NCBI GenBank assembly: GCA_027576995.1
Contig: JANBQC010000397.1
Coordinates: 1-26,521 of the forward strand
Direction of reading: 5' to 3'
Length of the DNA stretch: 26,521 bases
Source: Dimargaris cristalligena
Lineage: Eukaryota > Kickxellomycota > Dimargaritomycetes > Dimargaritales > Dimargaritaceae
This document shows positions 11,201 through 20,609 of the stretch, in pieces. The stretch's first letter is position 1. Each line of letters opens with the position of its first letter. The notes under the pieces are model-generated. The model was not told the origin of the DNA and did no database searches. It saw nothing but the letters and a program-made list of their open reading frames with translations. The position numbers were made by a program, and so were the translations under genes.

Positions 11201-12500
11201 CGACGTGCATTAGTGTGCATGAGGGACTGGGCCGGTGTGTTTTCTCGGCATATGCGAGAGAAGGGAGGGGGACATTCCATTCCAAAAAGGTCGCTCGAAT
11301 ACATTTGCACTCTCCCCATTCTCGCTAATCTTGCCCAGTACACACCGTAAGTTCCCTTTGTATGAATGGATTGCGGTGCATGCGGAAACCACCGCTGATA
11401 TGTAAGTAACGTAGAATGAAGGGTGAATGGCGTTCAGGTCGAATTTGGAGTCGACATTGTATAGGAATAATAATGGCGTACCATGGTCTAAATATAACAT
11501 CAGACAAGATCCGCTATTCTTTTCTTTGGAGAGAATCTTTATCCCCCACCAAAGGCATCTGTAACGCTGAAGCCGGGGATTATCTAGCAAAAGAGGAATC
11601 CTGTTTAGAAGGCTGTAGAAATTAAAGTGTCGCTGGGGTTCCCATATTCCTTGAAACACAATGGAGCGTACTGGAAAGAAGGAGGGGAGATGTCTTCGCC
11701 AGCAGCTCAGCGACGATTCCCACCCTTGCACCAGCTGGGAACCCTCCGCTCTCACCCGGGAGGTCACGCGAGGTACCCCAAGAGTGGTTGAAATGGCGGC
11801 ATCCATCCGCGGGTTGGGGAAGGTCCAAGAAAAAAGGGAACGCAGCCCAGCGAATTTGTGCGGGAACTGGTCCGCAAATCCCAGTCACCCTAACATGAAA
11901 GCAGTGGGGGATTCACTCCCAAATCTACTCCTCTTTACCACTTGAAGGGCGGGAACCAAAGAAATCATCATTGGTTTTTTTTATATGATTCAGTCCCTCC
12001 CCCTTCCGGGTTTTAAGATGGTGGCGATATAATGGGGGGGATCGTTAATTGTTCGTTGGGTTTAGTGAAATATACGGAAACGATTATTAGGGGGGTTTGG
12101 TTTAAAAAAACATATAATTGAATAGCGATAAGGTGATTCGTAGACTGACATTTTTACAGTGGGTTATTTTGTTTTCGCCAATGCAAGGCGTGCCCCAACT
12201 GTATAGCCTGACGAACTGACAGTGACCCGCATGGCTAGCCCTTTTAGGATTGGGGCGGGGTTTCATCGAGTCGTCGTAACTGAAAGACCCACGCCTCCAT
12301 GTCCGATTTTTATATATGAAAAAGAAATCGAAAAGGAGGGTGTATATGAACCTGTACTGAATGATACCATTATATCATTTTTACTCGAAAATGCAAAGAT
12401 CGGGTGAAGTGCGACTGAGGCCGCTCACTAGGCGTATGTGTTATGCTCAGTGTGCATTGTGGGAGGCATGCGTGGACTGCTCGTGCGGAGTGGTAAATTA
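8001..12500. other. gene-free spacer with no named feature
   Basis: I see no recognisable gene. Mixed composition, with G/C homopolymers at 8170-8177, 10656-10664 and 12034-12040. A triple CCCCTG lies at about 10188-10206. Open frames are numerous but short, overlap on opposite strands and often begin with TTG or GTG. The only ATG frame of note is on the minus strand at 11210-11806 and is listed separately. No tRNA or rRNA was seen. Confidence 0.4.
11210..11806 (-). CDS. hypothetical ORF, 198 aa (doubtful)
   Basis: An ATG-initiated frame of 198 codons, uninterrupted, in otherwise gene-free DNA. I do not recognise the protein. It has no clear signal peptide, no low-complexity tract and no repeated motif. 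Hydrophobic stretches around residues 100-150 are too short or broken to be confident membrane segments. Shorter frames overlap it on both strands. A frame of this length is expected about once by chance in a window of this size and composition, so this may be random. Conserved relatives or transcript evidence would be needed to accept it. Confidence 0.15.
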   Translation of the reverse strand: MDAAISTTLGVPRVTSRVRAEGSQLVQGWESSLSCWRRHLPSFFPVRSIVFQGIWEPQRHFNFYSLLNRIPLLLDNPRLQRYRCLWWGIKILSKEKNSGSCLMLYLDHGTPLLFLYNVDSKFDLNAIHPSFYVTYISAVVSACTAIHSYKGNLRCVLGKISENGESANVFERPFWNGMSPSLLSHMPRKHTGPVPHAH

Positions 12501-12589
12501 GGAACGTTTGTGTAAGGGGTTAATAATTCCCCCAATGCCGAGACTAACTTGCCAAAAATGAACCATAATTACACTCCTCCCTCCCCCCC

Positions 12590-12617
12590 AAATAATAATA
12601 ATAATAATAATAATAAG
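12590..12617. repeat. (AAT)n microsatellite
   Basis: About nine uninterrupted AAT units directly after a 7-C run (12583-12589). In one frame it reads poly-Asn, but that 117-codon frame has no recognisable product. Confidence 0.9.
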
Positions 12618-13511
12618 ATCATACATTGCCCAGCAACCTCAAGATGCCGCAAATCCCCTGTTTGTAGGTTTCCCAAGCTCTGGTGTTCCAAAATAGCGAT
12701 TGGGTGGAAATGGAAGGTGATTGTTTCCTCCATCGGTCAAGATCGTCGAATATATGAACCGTTTAAATCCCAGTCTACTACCATATTATATATTATTATA
12801 AAAACCCCTTTTTCGCAACTTCAGTTAGGGATTGGAGTATCCAAGGTGCTTAATTCTCGCTTACATTTCCATAAAGTTAACCCGGCGAAGCGCGCGGATT
12901 AGTGGCTAACCCTCCAGCAGCGGGCTGACTGCGTACCTTATGGGTGGTTCCCAATGTCCATCCCTCGTAAACATCACTAATGAAATTACACATAGCGGTA
13001 TACACAATGGTTCAATTACTATCCGCCTTTATTTACGGCCTCTCCAAACAGACACACATGTGCAACAACGCCATTCAACAACCCTACCCGTTATTCTATA
13101 TTGGTCATAAGCACTAATACTATTTCTCGTAATTGTACGGTATGTATATATCACAATGGTTTATTACTGTACGGGACTGTGTAAGAAATCGATTAAAGTT
13201 AAGCGTAGGGGATGTTTAATTACTGCTACCCGCAAAGGGGTAGCCCAACTATGTGGATACAAGGATATATTGCTTCCGGCCGCACAGTTTTACCGGGAGT
13301 TCGTTGCAGAATCCGCTCTTTCAGTTGACCCACTTGTAGTTACCTGAAAATGGAGGATGAAGGGTGAGGGTCGCCCAATTGCTATTCCAATATACGACAC
13401 TGTCAAAGAACACCATCTGTCCTACTTTGGTCGTTGGACGAATGGTATCGTACTATTTGATCCGACGGGTGGCGCTGACTATATAGTTGTATAAGTAATT
13501 TTCTTTAACTA

Positions 13512-13531
13512 ATATATATATATATATATAA
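13512..13531. repeat. (AT)n microsatellite in intron-like context
   Basis: A 20-nt alternating tract. On the plus strand it is preceded by a branch-like tttaactaat and followed 16 nt later by an acceptor-like caatag. A weak donor-like gtataa lies at 13489. This resembles the arrangement in the RPP14 introns, but the flanking exons are not recognised. Confidence 0.8.
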
Positions 13532-14129
13532 GACTGTTACACCAATAGGTAAATTGGCCATTCATTGCCTACTTCCCCTGGAGACCCCCGCCCAGTCAGC
13601 CTTGCTCTGTATGGGGTATACCCACTATTCCCATCACGCATGCCTGAAAATGTCGCCCGTTTCCCTCCTTTACACACCAGCTCCGTCGCGCTCGCTAGCG
13701 CTAGACCATACATTCGCTACAAATCCAAGGGTGTGTATGGTTCTGAGGATTCTTCCCACTCTCCCTTTCCCCTCCTCTCCTTATCAGCCTCGCTGGGGCT
13801 CTCTCGCTCACTTCACCACCATTCCGCTCCCGACTACAGCCGACTAGACCGGTGGACTTGTAAGTCCGGGTCACCAGTGGCGGTGCACTGCACCAGACAT
13901 GCCTGTGCAGTTCACCGACAGGGGGAGGGAGGGGCTAGCCACTCCTCTTACACCTCGGCTCAACTGTGTTGGCTGAACTATACTCTTCCATGGACGGTGG
14001 TTTCAAAGTCGATGATGAAGGTAGGAGGTGATAGGGAGGTGAAGTATTAAACGAAGGCGGAGTAATAGGCTGGTGGTGGGGGGAATTTTAAGAGGCGGGC
14101 GAAGGGAGTCGTCTGGTGTATCCTTTTCC

Positions 14130-14146
14130 TTATTATTATTATTATA
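14130..14146. repeat. (TTA)n microsatellite
   Basis: About five TTA units in gene-free DNA between a pyrimidine-rich stretch and a T-rich patch. No gene context. Confidence 0.75.
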
Positions 14147-17056
14147 GTTTTTTTGCTCGCTCTATATTTCTTGCGAGATTTTCAACTCCAATGTATGTAT
14201 TACAGTGCCGGGGTTAATATGTAATACATCTCTATGTTTCCCACTAACTCTTTTCATATCGTCACCTGTCATTTTCCCCACCACGACCTGAAGGGCTTCC
14301 AATTTTAGGCCATGGGAAATGGTTTAAGCGTATAACAACTGTTCACCTGCTGCGCTGCCCACTGCAAGGTCTGCCTTACGTTGCTGGTATTACGTCGACT
14401 GTCTTATTCTTGATATCTACGGAAAGCTGTCCGTAGTCGAGCCAAGGCGCGCGGGAGAAGGGACGAGGTGCATTAGGGTGGGGCGACATATCTTGAAAAA
14501 GGCGACGGTGTGGACGCGGGAAAAAGTATCGGCCCAATAGGTTCATTTCTCTTGGCCATTCCATGGAGGAGGAGAGGGATACGTAAGGAAATTATGAGGT
14601 TCTGATTAGAATCTTTAAATTGTTTGGTGGAGAACAACGCATGTGTCAGCTCATACTTTGGCTAATACCTACATTACGTCCTTCCAGAATCCGCTTTCTG
14701 ATTCAACTAGTTCGCCGGCTGACTAAAGGAATCGATTACTCTTGTTAAGATCCGGGCCTGTCCCCAAAAATAGAGAATAGAAATAGAAAAGAACAAATAA
14801 CATGAGGGACTTGAGTATAGCCACTGGCTTACAAGCGACTGCCTAAACCGACCAGCACCCGGTCCCTCCCATTCATTTACCAAGTAGATTGTATACTGTG
14901 TATCGACCATTCTTCCTCCAAAATAGCTATTTGATCGTTTATTCCTTAACACGTCGGTACCCCACAACAATGAGCGGTAAACAAAAATCAATGGGTGTCA
15001 GGTCATCAGGAAGGTGATGGGAATTACATTGTCTCTCCCCATTAAACAATATGCTAAATCAGGTTCAGTGGTGGGGCCATCAAGTAATATTCAGGCGAAA
15101 TGGGTGACCCGGCAGGTACTTCAAGCACCACAAGTAAAAGGATCTACCCCGGAAAGTACAGGTGCAATAGTTCCAACTGGTCAAAGAGGGATAATAATGG
15201 TCGCAGTAACGGGATCTGTATGTCGCCCAGGGAACCCCCTTTTTTTTAATCGATTACACCTAAAAATAGGTGGAAGAAATCGAATCATTCGCTGGACATA
15301 TCTTCTGACTGCAGGCTTTCAGGTCTATTGTTAACCCCTTCCCCGCCCCAGCATGAAGGAACATACGGTGATGGTGCCACGGTAAGATGATACCAGGAAA
15401 ATCAATCAGTGGTATTACATTGTAATTCCCAGCGGAGCACACCCGGCACAGACGTCCATCTCGTGGCATCGTGCATAGGAAAAGCCAGCGTTGCCCTAGC
15501 CCAATCTCCTAACCGTTCCGAGTGTCATGGGAGGCGCTGGGGTGGGGGCAAGGTGATGGGTACTTTTCTAGAAAACTATTATTAATGGTTACGGTGCCCC
15601 TTAATTTTAAGATCCGAGTTCCAAACAACGGCAAGACCTGCCTTGGAAAGACTCTCGGGAAATGTGACTGTGCGGGTGGGTAGCACTGACCTCACAACCG
15701 ACGGGACTGAAGTCCATCGAGATACATCGTAGTAGATTTACCACCATCTGGCCTTTATTCGGTACACAAAAGCCCCCCTCCCAATCCTTCACCCATTCAT
15801 AGTAATCCCTAAACCAATACTCGCGCCTAACCGAATTATTTGTCGGTCATCCTTTTACCTTGGTGACTAAATAGGAGACCACCTTCACCTCTCCCGCCGC
15901 CCACCTTTCCTTCAGCTTGTTTATTTTCTTAATGATGTTTGTCCAAGTCACGGCCGGTGCTGGATCCTAATAGATTGGGAACGAACCCAGCATGTGGAAA
16001 ATAAATACCCGCTTAGTTGGGTCAAATAGGGGTGAATCCACATACACACACCCATACATTAAAGGGCCGCCGTTTCAGCCCATTCCATTAGCCAGGCCTA
16101 ATGCACGGATGGGTATTATGGGCAGGTGTGTGGGCAACCTACCCATCCGTTCTCTTTAATATAAGTTGTTGTTTTTTTGGTTTACTGACCATTGTCAGTT
16201 GCGCTCGGGCTTATTGCAGATTCGTGATGAATCGACGTGGGGATGTTGTCCAAAACATTGAAGCCTCTTATTGACATGGAAGATTGCTGGGAATATTATA
16301 ATGAACTAGTAGGGAAATAATAGGAGGAGAAGGAGTGGTTTGCGATGAAAATGGAAAGAGACCCACTGACTTGTACACGACTGATAAGGGACTCATTCTG
16401 AATGATCCGGAAAGTAGTGCTTGGTAGATAAGAACTGAATACCTAGCCGTACAGTCCTACGGTTATTTTCTGGGTACCAGGCACTTGATCAATAAATGGC
16501 AGTACCTCCGGCACAATCGAAACCGGCATCGGCTCACATGCCATAGCGAGCCTTTCGTTACCTGCCTTCAAACCAGATTTCCGAACATTACCAATCGGTG
16601 TAAATGACCCCAGGCATTCGCCAGGAAAGTTCCTTTAATTCCATTTTTGGATCAAGTGGGTGTCCCTTCTTCGCGACTGTAAGCCGAGACGAGGCTTTAC
16701 CTACGAGTACAATTAAGCCTTCCAAGACTTGGGTGGGGCCAATTATAGAATATTTCTTTTCTTGGCGCATGCCCCCCCCAACCAGCTGCGGTTGGGTGCA
16801 AGGTCCTGTAAACTTCGTTCGATTGCACCCAAACACTTTAACCCGCTTTAGGACAACGTTGGGGCGAAAATAGAGAGGAAGGGGATGTGGCAAGTAGAAG
16901 GTGGAAGATAGATGGGTAGTTAAGTTCCCCGTTTACCAAATAGAATCGGGGCTGCCATCATCAAACAAAAACCTACTAATAATGTCTACTATACTATTAC
17001 GCCCATTTGGTGTTTTTTTGGACTGGATTAAATTTACCAGTTGCCAACCCCATAAT

Positions 17057-17874
17057 TCACTCGCTACTTAGCAATACAATGTGACGTACACTGTGGGCCC
17101 CCACTCCCTCCGCCATCACCGCACCCCCCTTTTCTTCATCCCCCTCTTCTTCTTCGCCGACACCCCCCTTTCTTCGTAAAAATAGATCAAGTGGAACCAA
17201 GCATAAACTTGCAGCTAGCTCGGAGATGACTGACACGGACTTTTTTCCCGTCGGAATAGACCCTGAAAGGGGTAAGTGGCACCGAACCATGTCAAGTCGG
17301 AGGAGGGGGGGCGGAACAGTATAGATGTCCGGGTTAAAGAATAGAACGCATGACAACACTACCGATATAATACAGGAGGAATGGAGGGCTGTATAAAGAA
17401 GAAGATGGCTTCAAGGGGACATGTCTGTGTGTGTGTAGACATGTCAGTGTGTATGAGGGGAGAGGGCTCTTGTTCTGCATGACATGCCCATAACCAATGG
17501 ATATCGTCGTCATGGTCGCTGCCGTTAGATACGCACAAGCGGTGGCCACCACCGCCCCCCTCCCGACGCGACGGGGGTACGGGACTGTATCCACCACCCC
17601 GCCAACCGGGTTGTACTGGCTCGTGTGAACCCGTGGGATGGGATGGAAGACGTCGTATATTAAATTATCGCTAACGGGCATAGGTGGTCGTCGACTGCAG
17701 CAAGCCAGTTTTATAATATATATATATATATATACATTATTATAATTATAATTATTAGTACCCTCTACTTTACGGGGGGATTCGAGGAAATGAGGCGTCT
17801 CCAGGCTGCCGGCCCTTTCTTTTGCTTCCATGGTCGTCCGCTTGGCAGGTAGAGGGAGGTTGTACTTCATTCAT
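17057..17874 (-). CDS. possible three-exon gene, function unknown
   Basis: Proposed exons are 17874-17774, 17694-17363 and 17262-17057, giving 212 residues; the introns are 79 and 100 nt. The ATG at 17874 has G at -3. Donor 1 is CC|GTAAAG, acceptor 1 is ctgcag, donor 2 is G|GTAGTG (weak) and acceptor 2 is ctttcag. Reading phases match at both joins. Intron 1 holds a TA tract (17716-17734) near its 3' end, as in RPP14 intron 1. The product has a basic Pro-rich N-terminus, one apolar segment (about residues 78-100) and an acidic Glu-rich stretch near the C-terminus. I recognise no family. An unspliced 178-codon frame (17870-17334) reads straight through the TA tract and is an alternative. The CA-rich middle of exon 2 looks less coding than the rest. 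Confidence 0.28.
17716..17734. repeat. (TA)n microsatellite
   Basis: A 19-nt alternating tract followed by an AT-rich patch. It falls inside the proposed first intron of the 17057-17874 minus-strand gene, about 21 nt from the proposed acceptor. Confidence 0.9.
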
Positions 17875-18884
17875 TTCGGAAGCTGGGTTAAGAACACGCA
17901 TGGCCCCCTAATGGCTGTGGTCTGTCGCAGATGGATGGGACTGGTCTGAGATACCATCACCTCCCTCCTATCTACACCCTCGACTTCCAGCGGCTGATCT
18001 CGGCTGAGCCGCCGGTGATCTAGATGGTTGGCTGACACTCCCCACTTTCCATTTTCACGGGCCCTATTTTAATTGTCCAAGGCCTCATATTAAGCAGCAC
18101 CATGGTTTGGAAGCCAAGGCCGTTGTGGTGGTATTTCGTAATAACGGCCTCGCTACCGTTATAAAATAAAAATTTAAAATAAAGAATCCCGCTTAATAGT
18201 ATAGTCGAGGGTAACCTAAGACCATTTTACCCAAACGATGAATGGCCAAAATTGGTTAAATTCGGAGGGAGAAGCAGAAGGCCCTTGCAATCAACAGAGG
18301 TAGTGGTGGAATGAATAGAGGGGAGAATTCGATATCCTCCAACCACAAGACTCTATTCCTTCTCCTAAGTTTGTTGAACTGAAATGTCCCCCGGCCAGGA
18401 ATAGTCGGCCCAAATATAGAGAGCCCAGGTCTAGTCGAAAAGAGGGACCTTTGCCCCCCCTTGGAGTGGCGGGAAACTGCCTTCACGACATGTGTCCGAG
18501 GGGGACTGTGTAGGCACTACAGTGGGTGATCTACACAGTCTAGCTGGGGGAATTTTTCATTAAAGGCAACCTGAAAGAGGAAAAATCGAGTACCACCTAA
18601 TTTGGGTAAAATCCAGAGTCCGTTTGGCGATTTTTTCAGTGCGAGGCTCGGGAGAGATCTTGTGCCCCTTGCCCTGACCCAGTCAAGGATCAGAACCGCC
18701 TACAGCCCTAAGCACCATTGGCATTGCTCAGAGCGCGATCAGCGAACGAGTCCTCGATGCCAGGCTGACTATTGCCAGTTATTCTCCTATTATTCCTATT
18801 ATTTTTGCCATTTGGTTTAGTAGTCTAGTTTCACATTTACGCTTTATATCGAAACCACCACCCCCCTCATTCATTCCAACTACC
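17875..18884. other. spacer upstream of RPP14
   Basis: About 1 kb with no gene that I can support. The frames on either strand (18256-18486 minus and 18602-18820 plus) open with GTG and TTG and match nothing known. The last 40 bases before the RPP14 start are rich in A and C and look like a 5' leader. If the minus-strand gene at 17057-17874 is real, this is a divergent promoter region. Confidence 0.4.
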
Positions 18885-19709
18885 ATGACTACAGAGACCC
18901 GCAAGCAGCCCTTTCACAAAACGGTTCTCCGGGGAGCCGACTGGCATTACTTCAAATTGCAATTGTAAGTTGCGGCCGAATATAGACCTTCACTAACATA
19001 AGTACCCACCCTAAGTAAAATGAGGAGCCCCACTAGCGACAACCTCACACAATCAACTTGTCTCTAATTCACGTCTTCCACTCCGACATTCTAACCATTT
19101 GAATACACGACCGGAATACCACCACCTCGGGTATATATATATATATATATTGGCTGTAATTCTATAGACTGACTGTCAACGGGGACTCAACCAAATTGAG
19201 CGAAATAGACGAACTTGATTTCAAAGACGCCATCGACTATGTTGCGTCGAACCTCTTCGGAAGTCTGCAATCGGTTGATGTCATTGATATCATGTCCTTT
19301 GACCCCCTCGACACGACCAGCATAATCCGGTGTCCCAAGTCGTAAGTCACAAATACACTTTCCTTCCCTTCCCAAAGTAGCCCCAGTATCAAGGCCCGGG
19401 TGATAATACCCCAGTGCCGATTCTACACCGGGCTTCTTGAAGTGTATATACAGGTCGTGCTTCAAGTACTCTTCTCTGATTAACCGGAAAATTATCTAAC
19501 CACTTTACATATATATATATATATATATTCCTATTTTTATTCATCGGGGTCCACACTGCTCCTGTTCAATCCTCAGGTTCGCCAACAAACTATCGGGCGC
19601 CATCAGCATTTCCAACTGCGTAGTAAATAGAACCGTTTGTCAAATCAAAATCTTGGGCAACTCGTGCTCCCTGGTCAGTCTATCCTACAATAGTCGGTGT
19701 GATTTTTAA
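18885..19709 (+). CDS. RPP14: RNase P/MRP protein subunit Rpp14, three exons
   Basis: Exons 18885-18964, 19168-19341 and 19577-19709 join in phase to a 128-residue protein, close to the usual length of about 120-130. The family is a small subunit of nuclear RNase P/MRP, which trims the 5' ends of tRNA precursors and processes rRNA. Seen in sequence: a first strand WHYFKLQL (residues 20-27), like the YHYMKVCLEF-type strand of the family; a helix ending in ASNLFGS (53-59), matching the AVKDLFGE-type helix; then VDVIDIMSFD and SIIRCPKSS (about 64-86), matching the D-I-L-x-Y/F and A-I-L-R segments; and a helix-strand tail up to residue 120. Donors are TT|GTAAGT and TC|GTAAGT; acceptors are ctatag and cctcag. 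Introns are 203 and 235 nt, each with a TA tract. Start context is A at -3. Pop5 is the close relative to exclude. The fold match and exact phases make this a confident call. Confidence 0.82.
19132..19150. repeat. (TA)n tract in RPP14 intron 1
   Basis: A 19-nt alternating tract ending 17 nt before the intron 1 acceptor (ctatag, exon from 19168). It lies where a branch site/polypyrimidine tract is normally expected. Confidence 0.9.
19509..19528. repeat. (AT)n tract in RPP14 intron 2
   Basis: A 20-nt alternating tract 48 nt before the intron 2 acceptor (cctcag, exon from 19577), followed by a T-rich stretch that may serve as the polypyrimidine tract. Confidence 0.9.
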
Positions 19710-19821
19710 ATGGATTGCTAGCTGGGCTATGCTTCGATGCGATCATCACGCGGTTGTACCAGCAATAGCCCACAAGTACGCCGATCTATTCGACATGTCT
19801 TATATTGGCCTCTGAATTGTT

Positions 19822-19840
19822 AATAAATAATAGTAATAAA
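19822..19840 (+). promoter_or_regulatory. candidate poly(A) signals of RPP14
   Basis: Two AATAAA hexamers at 19822-19827 and 19835-19840, about 113-126 nt after the RPP14 stop. They lie immediately upstream of the ATG at 19849, so a gene starting there would overlap the RPP14 3' end. Confidence 0.45.
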
Positions 19841-19848
19841 ACAGCACC

Positions 19849-20067
19849 ATGATTTTAGCGGAAATCCCCCTTTCATCAGCGATTCTTGTCACTCTACTAC
19901 TACTAGGATGGATTTTTAAGGAGTTGGTGGGACCATTCAATGCCACGGGCCTTGCATTTATCACCCACTTATACCGTAAATTCGGGGACATTGCCCTGGT
20001 AAGATCACCTTTTTACATAGGGCGAGTTGTTTTTGCCTCTCGTTTTATCAGGCCTGACCGCCAGTGA
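19849..20067 (+). CDS. possible small membrane protein or first exon
   Basis: The ATG at 19849 sits in a near-ideal context (cagcaccATG). The unspliced product is 72 residues, with one clear hydrophobic segment (about residues 8-23) followed by a basic amphipathic stretch. A GTAAGA donor at 19999 is in phase 0 after residue 50, so this may be a first exon. One phase-compatible acceptor, tttcag at 20562-20567, would join it to the frame of the Hsp20-like gene, giving that protein an N-terminal membrane anchor; this is speculative. There is a faint resemblance to Kish/TMEM167 proteins (N-x-T-G, then K-x3-I-x4-S-P-F), but the conserved G-E-R is absent, so I do not name it. It could also be a chance frame. 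Confidence 0.28.
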   Translation: MILAEIPLSSAILVTLLLLGWIFKELVGPFNATGLAFITHLYRKFGDIALVRSPFYIGRVVFASRFIRPDRQ

Positions 20068-20609
20068 CTTTAGACCGGCTGATACAAGATCATTGCTTAA
20101 CCGGAACTCGAAGTCACGGCCCAAGGTCAATGGTAGTTTATACAGGCCGACCCGTGAGTAGGTTTGCTATCCGGAAGCGTCTGGCAACTAGGCATACCTG
20201 GTTAACAAATAGTCACGAATTATATATATTTGATAAGAAACATAGCTTAGTTGATAACCATTGATAAACCTGGTTTAAAACAAATGCAGAAATACGACCA
20301 GTTTACCAATAACCTCATAGCAGGTATTTGGTCGCTGCAGAATAGGTCTCAAACCGACTGCTGAATGTTTTAGTAAAATGCGGTTGACCTATACCAGGCA
20401 TTTATTATTATTTTATATTATATAAAAGCCGATATCATCGTATCCCTTTTCAATTTTCTTGACACACCCTGTTCCCCATAGACAAAGTGAAGTAACCTGC
20501 AATATATTCATTTGACCAAACTAGCCTTACCTTCCCTCGAATATCTCTATTATAGGTTACATTTCAGCGGAACCCCATCTTTTTGGCACGAATCCCCCGA
20601 ACCAAGACT
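20068..20609. other. AT-rich spacer before the Hsp20-like gene
   Basis: About 540 bases, AT-rich, with no gene seen in any frame. It contains AT-rich patches at 20219-20235 and 20400-20427 and an acceptor-like tttcag ending at 20567. It is either the promoter of the Hsp20-like gene or, if the anchor exon at 19849 is real, mostly intron. I saw no clear heat-shock element array (repeated nGAAn). Confidence 0.4.

Larger units (their letters stand above)
12501..17056. other. gene-free spacer with microsatellites and small hairpins
   Basis: No gene that I can name. Two short ATG frames on the plus strand, about 13157-13347 and 13357-13494, have ordinary amino-acid composition and could be exon pieces, but no family is recognised. 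A pyrimidine-rich stretch covers 13560-13830. A GTAAGT donor-like site at 13860 follows an open frame with an ATG at about 13641. Other contents are TA and TTA tracts, small inverted repeats at 14195-14229 and 14417-14436, and an 8-C run at 16772-16779. Relics of genes or transposons are possible but not shown. Confidence 0.35.

Noticed and set aside
15960..16000. A tRNA B-box-like GGTTCGTTCC on the minus strand
   Set aside because: It differs from the B-box consensus at a key position, the flanks do not form a T-stem, and no acceptor or anticodon arm could be placed.
19187..19465. A 92-codon minus-strand frame
   Set aside because: It is antisense to RPP14 exon 2 and runs into intron 2. The plus-strand exon shows family similarity and canonical splice sites.
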